64,000 bases of DNA from Rosenbergiella gaditana (GCF_018494065.1 NZ_JABBFR010000003.1:161463-225462); one strand, 5' to 3'. Positions 20,340-30,064 are shown, numbered from the stretch's first letter. The notes: a model not told the origin generated them from the sequence alone. Translations and numbers: made by a program.

Positions 20340-20639
20340 TCAATCATCATCTCGAGAAACCACCAATCGTAGATCAGCTGGTGATCGTAGTGATGCAGCG
20401 TCGAGTTTATCTAACCACCCTGCACGCTCAGGTGTTAAGCATCCTAAGCTTAAATAACCGAGTAACCAGCGTCTTACCTCGTGCATTAGTAGCAAACGGA
20501 CCTCATCAGATTCACTTTCGGCCATTGATTTCAGCTCACTAACTAAATTATCCGTGGTGACTTCTTCCCTGTTGAAGATAAGGCGGATGGTAACTTCACC
20601 AATCAATTCATTACGCTTTACTTCATCAGAAATATACAA
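20340..20639 (-). CDS. Second YmgA-like small protein
   Basis: A 99-aa helical protein with the same pattern as the YmgA-like gene downstream: ELIGEVTIRLI, TTDNLVSELKSMAES, then a helical region. It begins with TTG, selected by an excellent GAGGAGG site five bases upstream. It lies 177 bp upstream of the ycgZ-like gene in the same direction, so it may be a separate transcript or the head of the cluster. It is probably a paralogue formed by duplication. Confidence 0.6.
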   Translation of the reverse strand: MYISDEVKRNELIGEVTIRLIFNREEVTTDNLVSELKSMAESESDEVRLLLMHEVRRWLLGYLSLGCLTPERAGWLDKLDAASLRSPADLRLVVSRDDD

Positions 20640-21049
20640 ATAAACCTCCTCACATTGGAGTATAACTAAACAACTTACTACACCTCTAAGTATAGTCCAA
20701 CATCGTGTAAATTCTAGTACTGTAGCTTATTTGAGTACTGGTTATGAGCCACCGCTCATGCTTCTCTCGCCGTTCTTGTGCCAAGTATAGGAGTTTATAA
20801 GTTGGAATGTAAAGTCACTCATATTAACTTGATGATAACTATGCCAATTTAAGATAATTTTATTTAAAATTCTCCCATGAATTTTTTAATTATTATTATT
20901 TTTAACCCAGTAACTCCTTTCCACCGTTTTTTTTAATAACCTACTGATTTATAGAGCATTATAACTCGATGTTATATCAATATTTATTTTTTAATTGTCT
21001 GATATTTAACCTTTCATCGTGTTTACGAACCCACTAATTGAGATCATTC
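20640..21049. other. Intergenic region
   Basis: About 410 bp, AT-rich towards the right, with no coding frame. It should hold the promoter of the YmgA-like gene. The 3' flank of the kinase gene ends here without an obvious terminator. Confidence 0.45.
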
Positions 21050-21916
21050 CTATCCCCATAATCGCTTAGCAAGTAGGATTGCACCGTCTAAAGCATCCCC
21101 TCTGGGTTCGATTAACTGCTTACGCACCTCATCAGACAACCAAGGAGTGATAGGCTTAGCGAGCCCCCCTAATAGCGCAATATCGCTGAATGAAGAGTGG
21201 ATCAAGGCTTTGATCATCGCTTCAGCCTCTGCTGCACACTGTTTTACTAAGCCGAGTGCATGGCAATCATCTAGCCTTGCGTAGTCGAAAACGACCTTTG
21301 CATAGTGAGCCCAATCTTTAGGCTGCGCTTGCTGGGTCCACAGCAGCATCTTTTCTGCATTATCCTGAAATATGCTCATTATGTGTCGCATACACGGGGT
21401 GCCGACGATGATACCTTCATGTGCCAAAAGCGCCATACGCAGTGCTTTCTGTCCTAAGATAGCACCAGATGCGAGGTCAGATAGCATAAATCCCCATCCT
21501 CCCATAAGCTGGAAGCGATGGCCATCCCATGCGGCCCCTTGGCTTCCTGTACCACAAATGAATATCGCGCCAGGCTCGCCTTGATGGGCCCCAAAACAGG
21601 CTGTCTCCACGTCTGAAACGATCTTGTGTCGTAAACCGGGTATACGCCATTCAGTGAGCCGTTGTATAACGCTTGGTACGTTTGCGCCAGCCAGACCAGC
21701 GACCAAGGTGCTATCACCGTACTCATTGATTGGCAAATTTGCGAGTGTAAAAAGTTCAGTGATCACATTTTCCATTTCACATAATGCTGACTCATAGTGG
21801 CTATAAACGTTTCCCGTACCACCACTACATTCTGCGAGGAGATTTCCTTGACTATCCACTAAACGTCCCCGGCAATGCGTACCGCCGCCATCTATCCCTA
21901 TTCTGTATTTTGTCAC
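21050..21916 (-). CDS. BadF/BadG-type ATPase, probable N-acetylglucosamine/glucosamine kinase
   Basis: A 288-aa kinase of the ASKHA superfamily, BadF/BadG/BcrA/BcrD branch. The phosphate-1 loop IGIDGGGTHCRGRL is at residues 5-18, the phosphate-2-like FICGTGSQGAAW is near 117 and the adenosine loop IALLGGLAKP near 260. This subfamily includes glucosamine kinase (GspK) and GlcNAc kinase, so an amino-sugar substrate is the best guess. I chose the GTG at 21916, 8 bp after GGGGAG; longer upstream starts are possible. It lies 67 bp after crcB in the same direction, with no transport genes nearby. Confidence 0.75.
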   Translation of the reverse strand: MTKYRIGIDGGGTHCRGRLVDSQGNLLAECSGGTGNVYSHYESALCEMENVITELFTLANLPINEYGDSTLVAGLAGANVPSVIQRLTEWRIPGLRHKIVSDVETACFGAHQGEPGAIFICGTGSQGAAWDGHRFQLMGGWGFMLSDLASGAILGQKALRMALLAHEGIIVGTPCMRHIMSIFQDNAEKMLLWTQQAQPKDWAHYAKVVFDYARLDDCHALGLVKQCAAEAEAMIKALIHSSFSDIALLGGLAKPITPWLSDEVRKQLIEPRGDALDGAILLAKRLWG

Positions 21917-21983
21917 CCTACTCACTCCCCACGCCTTAACGTGCCACATTAACTTTTTAAGCTCTGTTTCTATTCGTAAAATA

Positions 21984-22361
21984 TTACGTAATGGCTGTAA
22001 CGATAACGAATCCTAGAGCGGTCATAAGCAATGATCCCATCACATGGACAAGTATTGACCCTATGGCCCACATATAGTTTCCGACTTGCAACTGAGAAAA
22101 AACTTCTACTGAAAAGGTTGAAAATGTCGTCATGCCGCCACAAAGCCCTGTCGTGATGAGCACCTTCCAATAAGGATCAAGTTGCGGCTGACGAAGAAAA
22201 TATGCTGTTGCTCCACCAATAATTAGGCCACCTATTAAATTAACGAGTAATGTTCCTGGTGGTAAACTGGGAAATAAACTGTTTAATCTAACTGTCAGTA
22301 ACCAACGGATAACGCATCCTAATGAGCCACCGATAATAACGGCCAATAGCGATTTCAACAT
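21984..22361 (-). CDS. crcB: Fluoride exporter CrcB
   Basis: CrcB/Fluc is a small dual-topology membrane channel that exports fluoride. It is 125 aa with four hydrophobic helices. The family signatures GGSLGCVIRWLL (residues 10-21), GTLLVNLIGG (about 41) and GLCGGMTTFSTFSVE (about 72) are present. The ATG at 22361 follows a GGAG site; upstream in-frame codons lack conservation. No fluoride riboswitch was recognised in the leader. Confidence 0.93.
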   Translation of the reverse strand: MLKSLLAVIIGGSLGCVIRWLLTVRLNSLFPSLPPGTLLVNLIGGLIIGGATAYFLRQPQLDPYWKVLITTGLCGGMTTFSTFSVEVFSQLQVGNYMWAIGSILVHVMGSLLMTALGFVIVTAIT

Positions 22362-23289
22362 ATTAAACTCCGAATAGATAATGCCAAAGGGATACGTAAA
22401 ATACTCTGGAAGTGTGTTATTTTCGAGTGTAACAGTAACTAACACTCTATTCTGGATTGATCATTTAAAGAAGGGAGATGCAACGTAGACTACACTATTT
22501 TTTCATCATAGCCCCTGACTTAACATAGAGTAACGTTATATATCAGGCGTTATCATCTAAGAGTCTTGGCAGTTTGGAAAGGTGTAACACCATCACCTCA
22601 TTACAAAGCATACTGGATAGGGTTATCGGCTGCAACCCCCTGCTCGTCGACAAGGTTATACCTGCCTACGGCCACAAACTTTTACCGGATTGTTTGAGCA
22701 GAGTGCCTGACGGGTTAACAAGTTTTAGGTAAATTCCCTCCAATACGGGAAAGCCTCGCTTTTCAGCGATGCTTTTGACTAGTTACCTGTTTCGATATGC
22801 GATAACACCACGATACGAGGATGACTCGCCACGGTAGCCTCCGCCAATTGCATACGTACAACCAGAAAATCCTGTGCCGTTTCTCGCCTTTTGCGATAGC
22901 TTGTCATTATGTATGAGGAAATAATATGAGCACCTCCACTAACAATGACCTACCGTTGTCATCCATTACTTCCAATAGCGATTTTAAAATAAAAAACTTT
23001 CACGCCTGATATTATTAAGTTTAATAATATATTCCGAGCTTAATTATTAAAAAAATATTAATTTACAACTCTATTATTAACTTCATTGAAACGGAGATAA
23101 ACCAACACCCCGCCACACATATTTTTAATTGCAACATGGAGCTGTTATTAATAATTCAATAAGAGATATCCGGATATGATCCTCATTATGGTATTATTCC
23201 ATTTTTTCGGTTATTTCAGCTTTCCATTTTTAATGTCATAGAGTGCTTTAGATATCAGGCAGGGCTCAGCCCGCCTGATAAAAAACCGT
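22362..23289. other. Long intergenic region, possibly holding decayed coding DNA
   Basis: About 930 bp. The stretch 22560-22930 has GC content and codon-like texture unlike the AT-rich flanks, and short open stretches exist on both strands. On the minus strand, a readable run including AQDFLVVRMQLAEATVASHP lies near 22800-22910. I recognise no family, so this may be a gene remnant. The rest (22950-23280) is AT-rich and shows nothing. Confidence 0.4.
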
Positions 23290-26157
23290 TTAAAAGTTGT
23301 ACTTCACTCCAACCATCGCGGCACTGTCGTTATAGCCTGCATCCCCCACCCGCACACCAACGTTACCCCAAAGATTCAGGTGCGGGTTAATTTGCCCTTC
23401 AAGCCCAACTTTAGCTTCAGCGAGATTGTCTGCTCCATTTTGGCTAACGGTACTGTCATCCATTTTGGTCGCAAAATCGCGCGTATTGTGCAACCAGTTC
23501 AGTTCTAAATAAGGCTGGAAGTGACGCTCCTTGCCGTTATCACGTGCATGATGGCTTTTAAGATAAGTTTTAATGCCGAGCCGAGTCATGATGTTCCCAT
23601 CACCCTTGCCGCTAACCTGAGTTCCGTTGGCTTCCTGATGGCTATCCGCCCTTACGCCCATCCATACTATCTGGGCCTGTGGCTGCACAAACCACTGATT
23701 AAGCGTACCCTGACTACCCAGAAATTGCCCAAGCTCCCATGTATAACCACCTTCCAGCGAAGCGGTAATCCCATGAGATTTATATCTTTCAGTCGCCAAC
23801 TTATCGCCACTCACTTCGTTGTTGAACCAGCTGTACTGTAGCCAGCCATCCAAATAGGCACCGGTACGATTTTCATTGTTGGCATACCATGTGGCGTAAC
23901 TCCCTATGCTGTAACCATCAACCGAGCCTTTAGAGCTGTAATTGCCGACCTGGTTCCGGGAAGTGCTGTGGTTATTGCCATAACCCGCCATAAAGCCAAC
24001 GTGCCCGCGATTCAGCCCATCAGTGCTCCAATGTGCAGCATCGCCGCCAATCTGAGCCATATACCCGTTACTTTGAGTTTTCAGCTGTCCACTACCATCA
24101 CGCCAGGCATTGTGTCCGCCGACCTGACGCAGCCACAGGCTGGTCACTTCATGTTGACCCGTCAGCGCATCGATATACTGGGTTTCTCCCAGACGATCGT
24201 GCAAAGTCATCATAAACAGGTTATTGGCCGCTGCCAGGTTAGCCGTATAACTTCCTCCTTCCGGACGAATGACTGAAGCTGTTTCGGATTGCGGATCTGG
24301 CGTTGGCTCAGGATTGCTCAGTTTACTGCTCAGATACCAACTTTCGCCTTTTTTGACGAGATCGTAATCGTAAGCGCCAGCAACGATACGATCCATTTTG
24401 ACAAAACGCCCCAAAGAAGTACCGCCGACATCAACGATTTTTATTCCCTCAATAGTCTGTGCGCCATGGCCGCCAATATTATTGATGGAAACGTTAGTCG
24501 TTCCCTGCAGCACATTTCCGCCGACAATAAGTTTATTGGTCGACGACTCGTCGCTTTCCAGCACGCTGTTCATTATCAGTGTCCCGCCGTTGCCGGTGTA
24601 ATTTCCGGTCACAGTCAAAGTATCGAATTTGTCGGGCGCAGAAAAGACAACCGTACCGTTATTGCTAAGTTGCTCAACAATGGAATTGCTTGTCATATTC
24701 CAGTTACTGCTACTATCCAGCGCCAATGAGGAAGCGTTATTTATCGCACCATTCAGTACGGAACCTGAGGTAAGATTAATTACGGTGGTATTTCTCGGAT
24801 CCGCCACCACAATATCGCCATTTAACTTACTGTTTGTCGCATTGAAAACTACGTGACTGTATAGGTTATTGGCCTGATTTTGGGTATCTTCATAGTTGCT
24901 GACGGTCATTAGCTGACCATTTCCGCCACTAAGAGTGGTATCTTTCACCTCTAGCGCCAAATCGCTCGTATCGACAGCTATCGCCTGCGCCTGCTCGCTT
25001 TTAAGCGTCACGTCATCGAGTGATACTTTATTGCTGAGCGAAGAGGTCGATGAGTAGCCATTGACATACAGCCCATATGCCTCTTCACCTGATGCAGTAA
25101 TAAGGCTATCGCTAATGTTCAGCGATCCCAAGCGACTCCACAGCCCAAATCCTTCCTTACCGGAGGTATTGATCAGCATCTTGCTTGCTGTTATTTGCGA
25201 TCCAGGGTAAGCCAATAACCCCGGTGAAAGTTCGCCACGTGTAACAATAGTGCTGTCAGCGAGTGTTCCTACACCGCCAAGTGCCGTGAACAAGCCCGTG
25301 CTTCTTGCTCCTGAGGTGGTAATAGATAGGCCATCACCCCTTACTTGGTTTTCGGTATATATGCCGTAAGCATTGTCCCCTTGTGTTTCGAGAGTAGTGT
25401 TTGTTAGCTCGGCAGTCCCTTTTTGCGCATTTACTGCGATAGCTCTCTCACCCACAGTAGTAATATTTGCGTTATTTATCATTACCGAAGAATCCCTTGA
25501 GGCAATCCATATCGCATCACTGTAAGCACCTTGAGTGGTAAACAGCCCTCCCTCAACATTAATGTTTGCCGCCATATTGGCATTCAATGCATAACTCTGA
25601 TTCCCCGTAGTACTGACGGAGACATTATCCAGCGCCAATTTCCCTGCCATCACCCTGATGGCATCTCCTCCAGCGCTTGCAATAATACTGTCGGTAACCT
25701 GAGCGATTGAGGTGCCCTGAGACGTGGACCAACTCCCATCCAAGGCCAGCCCCAGTCCATTATTTTGAGTCTGAATATCTATATTGCTTAACACAGCTTC
25801 GCCGTTATTCGCCAGATAAACACCGGTGCCGTAACTCCCGCTAACATTAATTTGTAAATCTCGTCCGATAAATTTACTGTTATCGATCCAGGCCCCACCG
25901 CCACGAATTCCTGAGCTATTCAACTGCAGCCGGGTACCGGTAAAATTAGCGCCATTTTTCGCCTGAATAATGAAAGCGCCATTAGTGCCGTTTTCAAGCA
26001 CCAGATTATCTAGAGAGCGTACTGTACCATCAGCAATAATCGTGTCGTTATTGGCCGCCCACACGCAAGAACAGGGTAAAATCAATACAGGTAAAATATA
26101 CCGCTGGCTGAATAATAATGAGCCAATATTCCATTTATTATTGACATGACTATGCAT
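23290..26157 (-). CDS. Autotransporter (type Va secretion) adhesin-like protein
   Basis: A 955-aa autotransporter. An N-terminal signal segment (hydrophobic about residues 22-35, ending VWA) is followed by a passenger rich in Ser, Thr, Asn and Gly with repeated strands such as SLNISDSLITASG, typical of a right-handed beta-helix. A linker at about 640 with PEPTPDP leads to a C-terminal beta-barrel domain of about 270 residues ending in VGVKYNF. This layout resembles AIDA/pertactin-type surface adhesins. The ATG at 26157 follows AAGGAG by six bases. A LuxR-type gene lies just upstream in the same direction and may be cotranscribed. Confidence 0.88.
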   Translation of the reverse strand: MHSHVNNKWNIGSLLFSQRYILPVLILPCSCVWAANNDTIIADGTVRSLDNLVLENGTNGAFIIQAKNGANFTGTRLQLNSSGIRGGGAWIDNSKFIGRDLQINVSGSYGTGVYLANNGEAVLSNIDIQTQNNGLGLALDGSWSTSQGTSIAQVTDSIIASAGGDAIRVMAGKLALDNVSVSTTGNQSYALNANMAANINVEGGLFTTQGAYSDAIWIASRDSSVMINNANITTVGERAIAVNAQKGTAELTNTTLETQGDNAYGIYTENQVRGDGLSITTSGARSTGLFTALGGVGTLADSTIVTRGELSPGLLAYPGSQITASKMLINTSGKEGFGLWSRLGSLNISDSLITASGEEAYGLYVNGYSSTSSLSNKVSLDDVTLKSEQAQAIAVDTSDLALEVKDTTLSGGNGQLMTVSNYEDTQNQANNLYSHVVFNATNSKLNGDIVVADPRNTTVINLTSGSVLNGAINNASSLALDSSSNWNMTSNSIVEQLSNNGTVVFSAPDKFDTLTVTGNYTGNGGTLIMNSVLESDESSTNKLIVGGNVLQGTTNVSINNIGGHGAQTIEGIKIVDVGGTSLGRFVKMDRIVAGAYDYDLVKKGESWYLSSKLSNPEPTPDPQSETASVIRPEGGSYTANLAAANNLFMMTLHDRLGETQYIDALTGQHEVTSLWLRQVGGHNAWRDGSGQLKTQSNGYMAQIGGDAAHWSTDGLNRGHVGFMAGYGNNHSTSRNQVGNYSSKGSVDGYSIGSYATWYANNENRTGAYLDGWLQYSWFNNEVSGDKLATERYKSHGITASLEGGYTWELGQFLGSQGTLNQWFVQPQAQIVWMGVRADSHQEANGTQVSGKGDGNIMTRLGIKTYLKSHHARDNGKERHFQPYLELNWLHNTRDFATKMDDSTVSQNGADNLAEAKVGLEGQINPHLNLWGNVGVRVGDAGYNDSAAMVGVKYNF

Positions 26158-26184
26158 CGTCAACTCCTTTTTCCAATTTAGTAT

Positions 26185-26793
26185 TTATAAGCACAAGGTC
26201 TTTCGTTCAGCACATCCACACCTCGCAATAAACGAAGCATATCTATAGAATTCAGCTTGATTTTCCGCACCCATTTTTCGAAAGGCACTTCTGTAATGGG
26301 TACGTATCGTTTTGCGTGAACGGTTAAGTATTCTTGATATTTCAGCACTGTTGTACCCCTGTCCTATAAATATCATGACATCATTTTCCGTATCAGAAAG
26401 TTGAGCGTATTTTTTCAACCCAAACTTCCAATAGACCTCTTCATCATGGATAAACTCATTGTAATCAGCATGGGCTATCTCCAGTATCTTGCATATTTTC
26501 ATAGAGATATCATTTAGGGTTTTACTTTTTGGCAGGAAAGGTACATGAATGGTTATTTTCTCTGCCATGTTATGCTCAGTCTCATTATGATTAATACACT
26601 TCTTATTAAAAATATTAATCGTTACCAATTCATCTTGGAAAATAACATTAGCGATATTCTTATTGTTTTCCTGTGAGGGTAATAAGAAAATGGCCTTATC
26701 TAATAAATGATAATCTGAGAGGTGCTTTAAGATTAAAAGACTCAATCCCGAAACTTGGTAAAAATTACAATCCATTAATAATATTTTTAACAT
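26185..26793 (-). CDS. LuxR-family transcriptional regulator
   Basis: A 202-aa regulator. The C-terminal HTH is a good LuxR/FixJ type: LSDTENDVMIFIGQGYNSAE followed by ISRILNRSRKTIRTHYRSAF. The N-terminal part starts like a receiver (MLKILLMDCNFYQVSG) but diverges from a canonical phosphorylated domain. It ends 27 bp before the autotransporter start, in the same orientation, so it likely controls or is cotranscribed with that adhesin. It has the same length and layout as the regulator at 17686. Confidence 0.8.
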   Translation of the reverse strand: MLKILLMDCNFYQVSGLSLLILKHLSDYHLLDKAIFLLPSQENNKNIANVIFQDELVTINIFNKKCINHNETEHNMAEKITIHVPFLPKSKTLNDISMKICKILEIAHADYNEFIHDEEVYWKFGLKKYAQLSDTENDVMIFIGQGYNSAEISRILNRSRKTIRTHYRSAFRKMGAENQAEFYRYASFIARCGCAERKTLCL

Positions 26794-27651
26794 CCTTCAC
26801 CACCATGTGTTATGTTCTCCATTCGATATGTAACGTTCAGCTACATCCGCCTCCCTGTGGCACCCGGTTACACACGATTATGGTAACCCGCAACATAATA
26901 TCGGATGCATTCCGATAACACTTTCCAGTCATAAAAAATACTTAGGGTAAGCTCAATACAGCGGCAGTTTTATTTCACTAATGCGCCCTATCTTCTCCGA
27001 ATTACTATTATTTCCTGACATTGTTAAGTTCCAAAAATGATAAAAACAGACTGTTTTTTAACAATTCATTGTGATTTTTTAGTTACCTAGAGTTCTGTTC
27101 CCGCACCTGAACACGGCCTTTCTCAGATGTGGTGACGCTGTCTGATGAGTTCGCACTGGTGTGAGGGTAAGATAAGCCAATTCTCCATGCTATCAACCGC
27201 ACTTTAAAAACATGTTCTCATTGATACGGGAGAGTTCAACACATTTCTACTTAGACTTTCTTATTATTACTATTTGTAAGTACGGCCCCCTTATTTGAGG
27301 GAGAAAATTTATTTTGATTTGCTATGATGATAGAATCAGAATATTTATGACCATATCCCTCCCCTTCCTTGAGATTTACCTCATTCTATATCCAACATCC
27401 ATAGCGATCAAATATATATAAAACCCACTAAAAACAGAAAAATATATCGCGAACAATTAAAAATTAGAACAAAAAACCTATATTATTAGCACTTATGATT
27501 AATAAGGAATGATAAACAGGATTTCTCTGTATTTTTTTATAATAATGAATTTAGAACATGTTTAATTTAGGAAAAACGGCTAGGAAAACAGCCCAGCGAA
27601 ATTTCCTAGCCTGAAGAAGAAATCAAAATGAACACATCGGATTTTAAGGAG
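26794..27651. other. Long AT-rich intergenic region
   Basis: About 860 bp between the LuxR-type gene and the last T6SS gene. It is AT-rich with no coding frame I can support. It includes the promoter region of the LuxR/autotransporter pair and the T6SS terminator at 27573-27612. Confidence 0.5.
27573..27612 (-). terminator. Terminator of the leftward T6SS operon
   Basis: On the minus strand, the arms GGCTAGGAAA and TTTCCTAGCC with a roughly 13-base loop are followed by GTTTTTCC. The hairpin lies 40 bp after the tssE stop and fits a rho-independent terminator. Confidence 0.75.
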
Positions 27652-28185
27652 CTATAGCAACTTTAAGTCTACTTTTTCCGACTCAAAGTCATAACGGCCA
27701 CTCATGCATAAATCAACCGGATGGGGTTTCCAGTAAATCAACCCCCTAATTTCGAATAGAATAACAGCATGTCGAGGTACGCTATCCTTTTCCTGTAATG
27801 AGCGCACGAGTAGCGTTTCAGGGATGATACGTGGTTCAAAACGTAAGATTGTGTTACGAATGATTTTTTCTATAACATTCCAGTTTGAGTGATTTTCCTG
27901 AGTACCAATAAGCGCAGGAACACCATAATTAAGTACCGACTCTATTATGTTTTTATGTCGATCTTTATCCAGGGTATCTTCGATATTAGTATGATTAATA
28001 AGATCTACAATATCTTTCTGAACCAAACTACGAATCCTTTTTATATCAATAGGCTTTTCACGATCATCAGGAACTTTAGGGGCATCGTCCTGTAGACGTT
28101 CCAACAAGGTCGGAAGATATTGTCGATTTTTTTCAAAAGAATTATCCGAATACAATGTCGCCAACTTCCATAATTGATTGCTCAC
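27652..28185 (-). CDS. tssE: T6SS baseplate subunit TssE
   Basis: TssE is the gp25-like wedge protein of the T6SS baseplate, working with TssF, TssG and TssK to start sheath assembly. It is 177 aa. Family features include LPTLLERLQDD near residue 25, RSLVQKDIVDLINHTN near 51, the SVLNYGVP core near 87 and IIRNTILRFEPRI near 107. It overlaps the end of tagJ by 44 bp, which indicates tight coupling. It is the last gene of the leftward operon. Confidence 0.9.
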   Translation of the reverse strand: MSNQLWKLATLYSDNSFEKNRQYLPTLLERLQDDAPKVPDDREKPIDIKRIRSLVQKDIVDLINHTNIEDTLDKDRHKNIIESVLNYGVPALIGTQENHSNWNVIEKIIRNTILRFEPRIIPETLLVRSLQEKDSVPRHAVILFEIRGLIYWKPHPVDLCMSGRYDFESEKVDLKLL

Positions 28186-28939
28186 TGAGATTAGTGGTCA
28201 GAACCTTGCGCCCACTGCCGGTGAAAAGAATATCGGACAACGTCTCCCACTCCGTTTTTAACCCCAGCTTACAATCTTGTGAATCACATTGATTAACAGG
28301 ATAACGCGCGGGAATAAACCCATAATAGATGTCCCCATCGAGGTAAATGGTCGCAGGTACCCACAGGAGATCGAGCAAATCTTCAGGTTTTGAGACGGTC
28401 AACTTCTGTAGGGAAGTAAAAGGCAACCAGCGATATCCCCCGGCACAAATAAACTCGCAAACCGGCCCAAGGCGGCTGTCGCTATCCGCGATCCATGAAA
28501 ATTCTCCCAATGTATCGCTTTTTCCGACGCTTTCGGGCGCAAGTTCAAATGCTTCTTGGCGAGATATCCTCGCCTGTTCCACTTTCCCCGTATAGTGTTC
28601 CGCATTGGCTTGCTGTAATTTCTCCATCCATTGCGGAGCATCCCCTTGCAAAGTGGCCGCCTGACGCTCTCCGGTTAATACCTGCATGCGCTGCATTTCA
28701 CTGAACACCAAGTTCTTATACAGCTCGATCCGCTTTTGCGCGGCTTCATCCAGCAGCGCCAGCGTCTGAAGCTGCAACAATGCCTTATCCCACTGTCCTT
28801 GAATGCAATATAATTTAAACAGTACTTCCCTCGCTTTCAGGTCCTGCGGGTGCTCTTTTACTTGGGTCAGTACCTGTGCAAAAATTTCATCCAGCGAAAA
28901 TGTTTTTAATGCCTGGGTAAGAAAAGTCAAATCCTGCAT
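28142..28939 (-). CDS. tagJ: T6SS accessory protein TagJ (ImpE family)
   Basis: A 265-aa ImpE/TagJ protein, an accessory that in other T6SSs binds TssB and helps ClpV recognise or disassemble the sheath. The N-terminal part is helical and TPR-like (KEHPQDLKAREVLFKLYCIQ, near residue 28, then WDKALLQL). The C-terminal domain has SRLGPVCEFICAGGYRWLP near 155 and a VPATIYLDGDI segment. It overlaps tssE by 44 bp. Its start is 18 bp beyond the TagK-like gene. Confidence 0.85.
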   Translation of the reverse strand: MQDLTFLTQALKTFSLDEIFAQVLTQVKEHPQDLKAREVLFKLYCIQGQWDKALLQLQTLALLDEAAQKRIELYKNLVFSEMQRMQVLTGERQAATLQGDAPQWMEKLQQANAEHYTGKVEQARISRQEAFELAPESVGKSDTLGEFSWIADSDSRLGPVCEFICAGGYRWLPFTSLQKLTVSKPEDLLDLLWVPATIYLDGDIYYGFIPARYPVNQCDSQDCKLGLKTEWETLSDILFTGSGRKVLTTNLSEQSIMEVGDIVFG

Positions 28940-28956
28940 AATAATTTGTCCTTAGA

Positions 28957-29796
28957 TTAGTAATGAGAATCCAAACCAACTTTGTAAAAGTCCTGAAATA
29001 CCAGTTCAGGAACGTTATATTTTCCTTTGGCCACGATATGTTCGGGAGAAAGAGCTTTGAGAAGTTCCACTTTATCTTCTTCATTAAAGATATCATTCGA
29101 ATGTTCACCCGCCTCAAGCTCAGGCCATACTTTTTCCATCAGAAAATCCTTTGCGACAATACATTCGGTTAAGGTTTTTTCTTTAATTTTCTCCCTAATA
29201 CTGTCAAAACGGTGATCCGTTTTGATTATATTTTCAGAATGCCCGCTTATCCCATCGTAATGCCCGCCATCCAGCTCCCTCCAGATAAGGAAGCGTTTAT
29301 ATTCCACCTCCAATGTCTTTAGAACATCATTTCCTTTGTCCTGAGCCAGGACCACGTCGCTAAAATAACGCAGATCATTAATATAATTCCCCCCGTTGGG
29401 GAGAATGTTCTCAATTTCAGGGTTCTTGTTTGCCGCCAGCCATGCGCCATTCGGATAAATAAGCTCATAGAACCCCGCTTCATCGACTTCGTCAGAGCCA
29501 GTCGTCGTTACCAACTTAAAATGACCAACCTGTATTTTACTTTTATCTCTTAACGGGTGAACGCTTCCATAAGGAAGCTCAAGGTTGTCCAATCGACAAA
29601 CGTGGTTGGCGCATAAATTCAACATCACAGGCCGGGTCATATCCCAGTAAAAAGCGACGGTATCCTGCTTGTTGCTACGGTCGTGGGGACCGAAACCTCC
29701 ACTGGAAACATCTAAAACCGCGGCATTATCTACCGTCAGGTTTCCTGGCAACGCAACGGGAGAGCGCGATGGCGGCCACTCGAATTGAATGTTCAC
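28957..29796 (-). CDS. T6SS-associated protein, TagK-like
   Basis: A 279-aa cytoplasmic-looking protein with no signal or membrane segment. The segment LPYGSVHPLRDKSKIQVGHF (residues 74-93) resembles FHA-like domains that bind phosphothreonine, as described for TagK-type T6SS accessories. The C-terminal half is charged and helical. Its position between PAAR and tagJ supports a T6SS role. The assignment is tentative; it could instead be an adaptor for effector loading. Confidence 0.5.
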   Translation of the reverse strand: MNIQFEWPPSRSPVALPGNLTVDNAAVLDVSSGGFGPHDRSNKQDTVAFYWDMTRPVMLNLCANHVCRLDNLELPYGSVHPLRDKSKIQVGHFKLVTTTGSDEVDEAGFYELIYPNGAWLAANKNPEIENILPNGGNYINDLRYFSDVVLAQDKGNDVLKTLEVEYKRFLIWRELDGGHYDGISGHSENIIKTDHRFDSIREKIKEKTLTECIVAKDFLMEKVWPELEAGEHSNDIFNEEDKVELLKALSPEHIVAKGKYNVPELVFQDFYKVGLDSHY

Positions 29797-29800
29797 TGAG

Positions 29801-30064
29801 TCAACCTATGTAAACATCGCCGGAGCCTGTTACCACGACAGCCCCACACCCCGTCACATCGCCAAGCCGTGCTGCGGGAAGATTGTTGATGAAAACCGAT
29901 CCAGAACCTGTCGCAACAGGAGCGGCGCCGTGACCCAGAGCGCAAGGTGCAATACTTGCACCGACCATTGCAGCGGGAAGACCATTAATATAGACATTCC
30001 CGGAGCCCGTACATAATGCGCCACCGTGGGCGGTCGCATCGCCGACTCGTCCTGCATTTTGCAT
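29801..30064 (-). CDS. PAAR-domain spike-tip protein
   Basis: An 87-aa PAAR protein, the conical tip that caps VgrG and helps pierce target membranes. It consists only of the PAAR repeat: VGDATAHGGAL, NVYINGLPAAMVG, APCALGHG, VFINNLPAARLGDVTGCG. His and Cys residues suitable for the metal site are present. The ATG at 30064 follows AAAGGAGAG. It has no C-terminal toxin, so it needs separate cargo. It lies 70 bp after vgrG. Confidence 0.93.
   Translation of the reverse strand: MQNAGRVGDATAHGGALCTGSGNVYINGLPAAMVGASIAPCALGHGAAPVATGSGSVFINNLPAARLGDVTGCGAVVVTGSGDVYIG

Noticed and set aside
22362..22480. Fluoride riboswitch upstream of crcB
   Set aside because: I looked for the conserved GGNGATGG-type core and pseudoknot pairing in the leader and did not find them.
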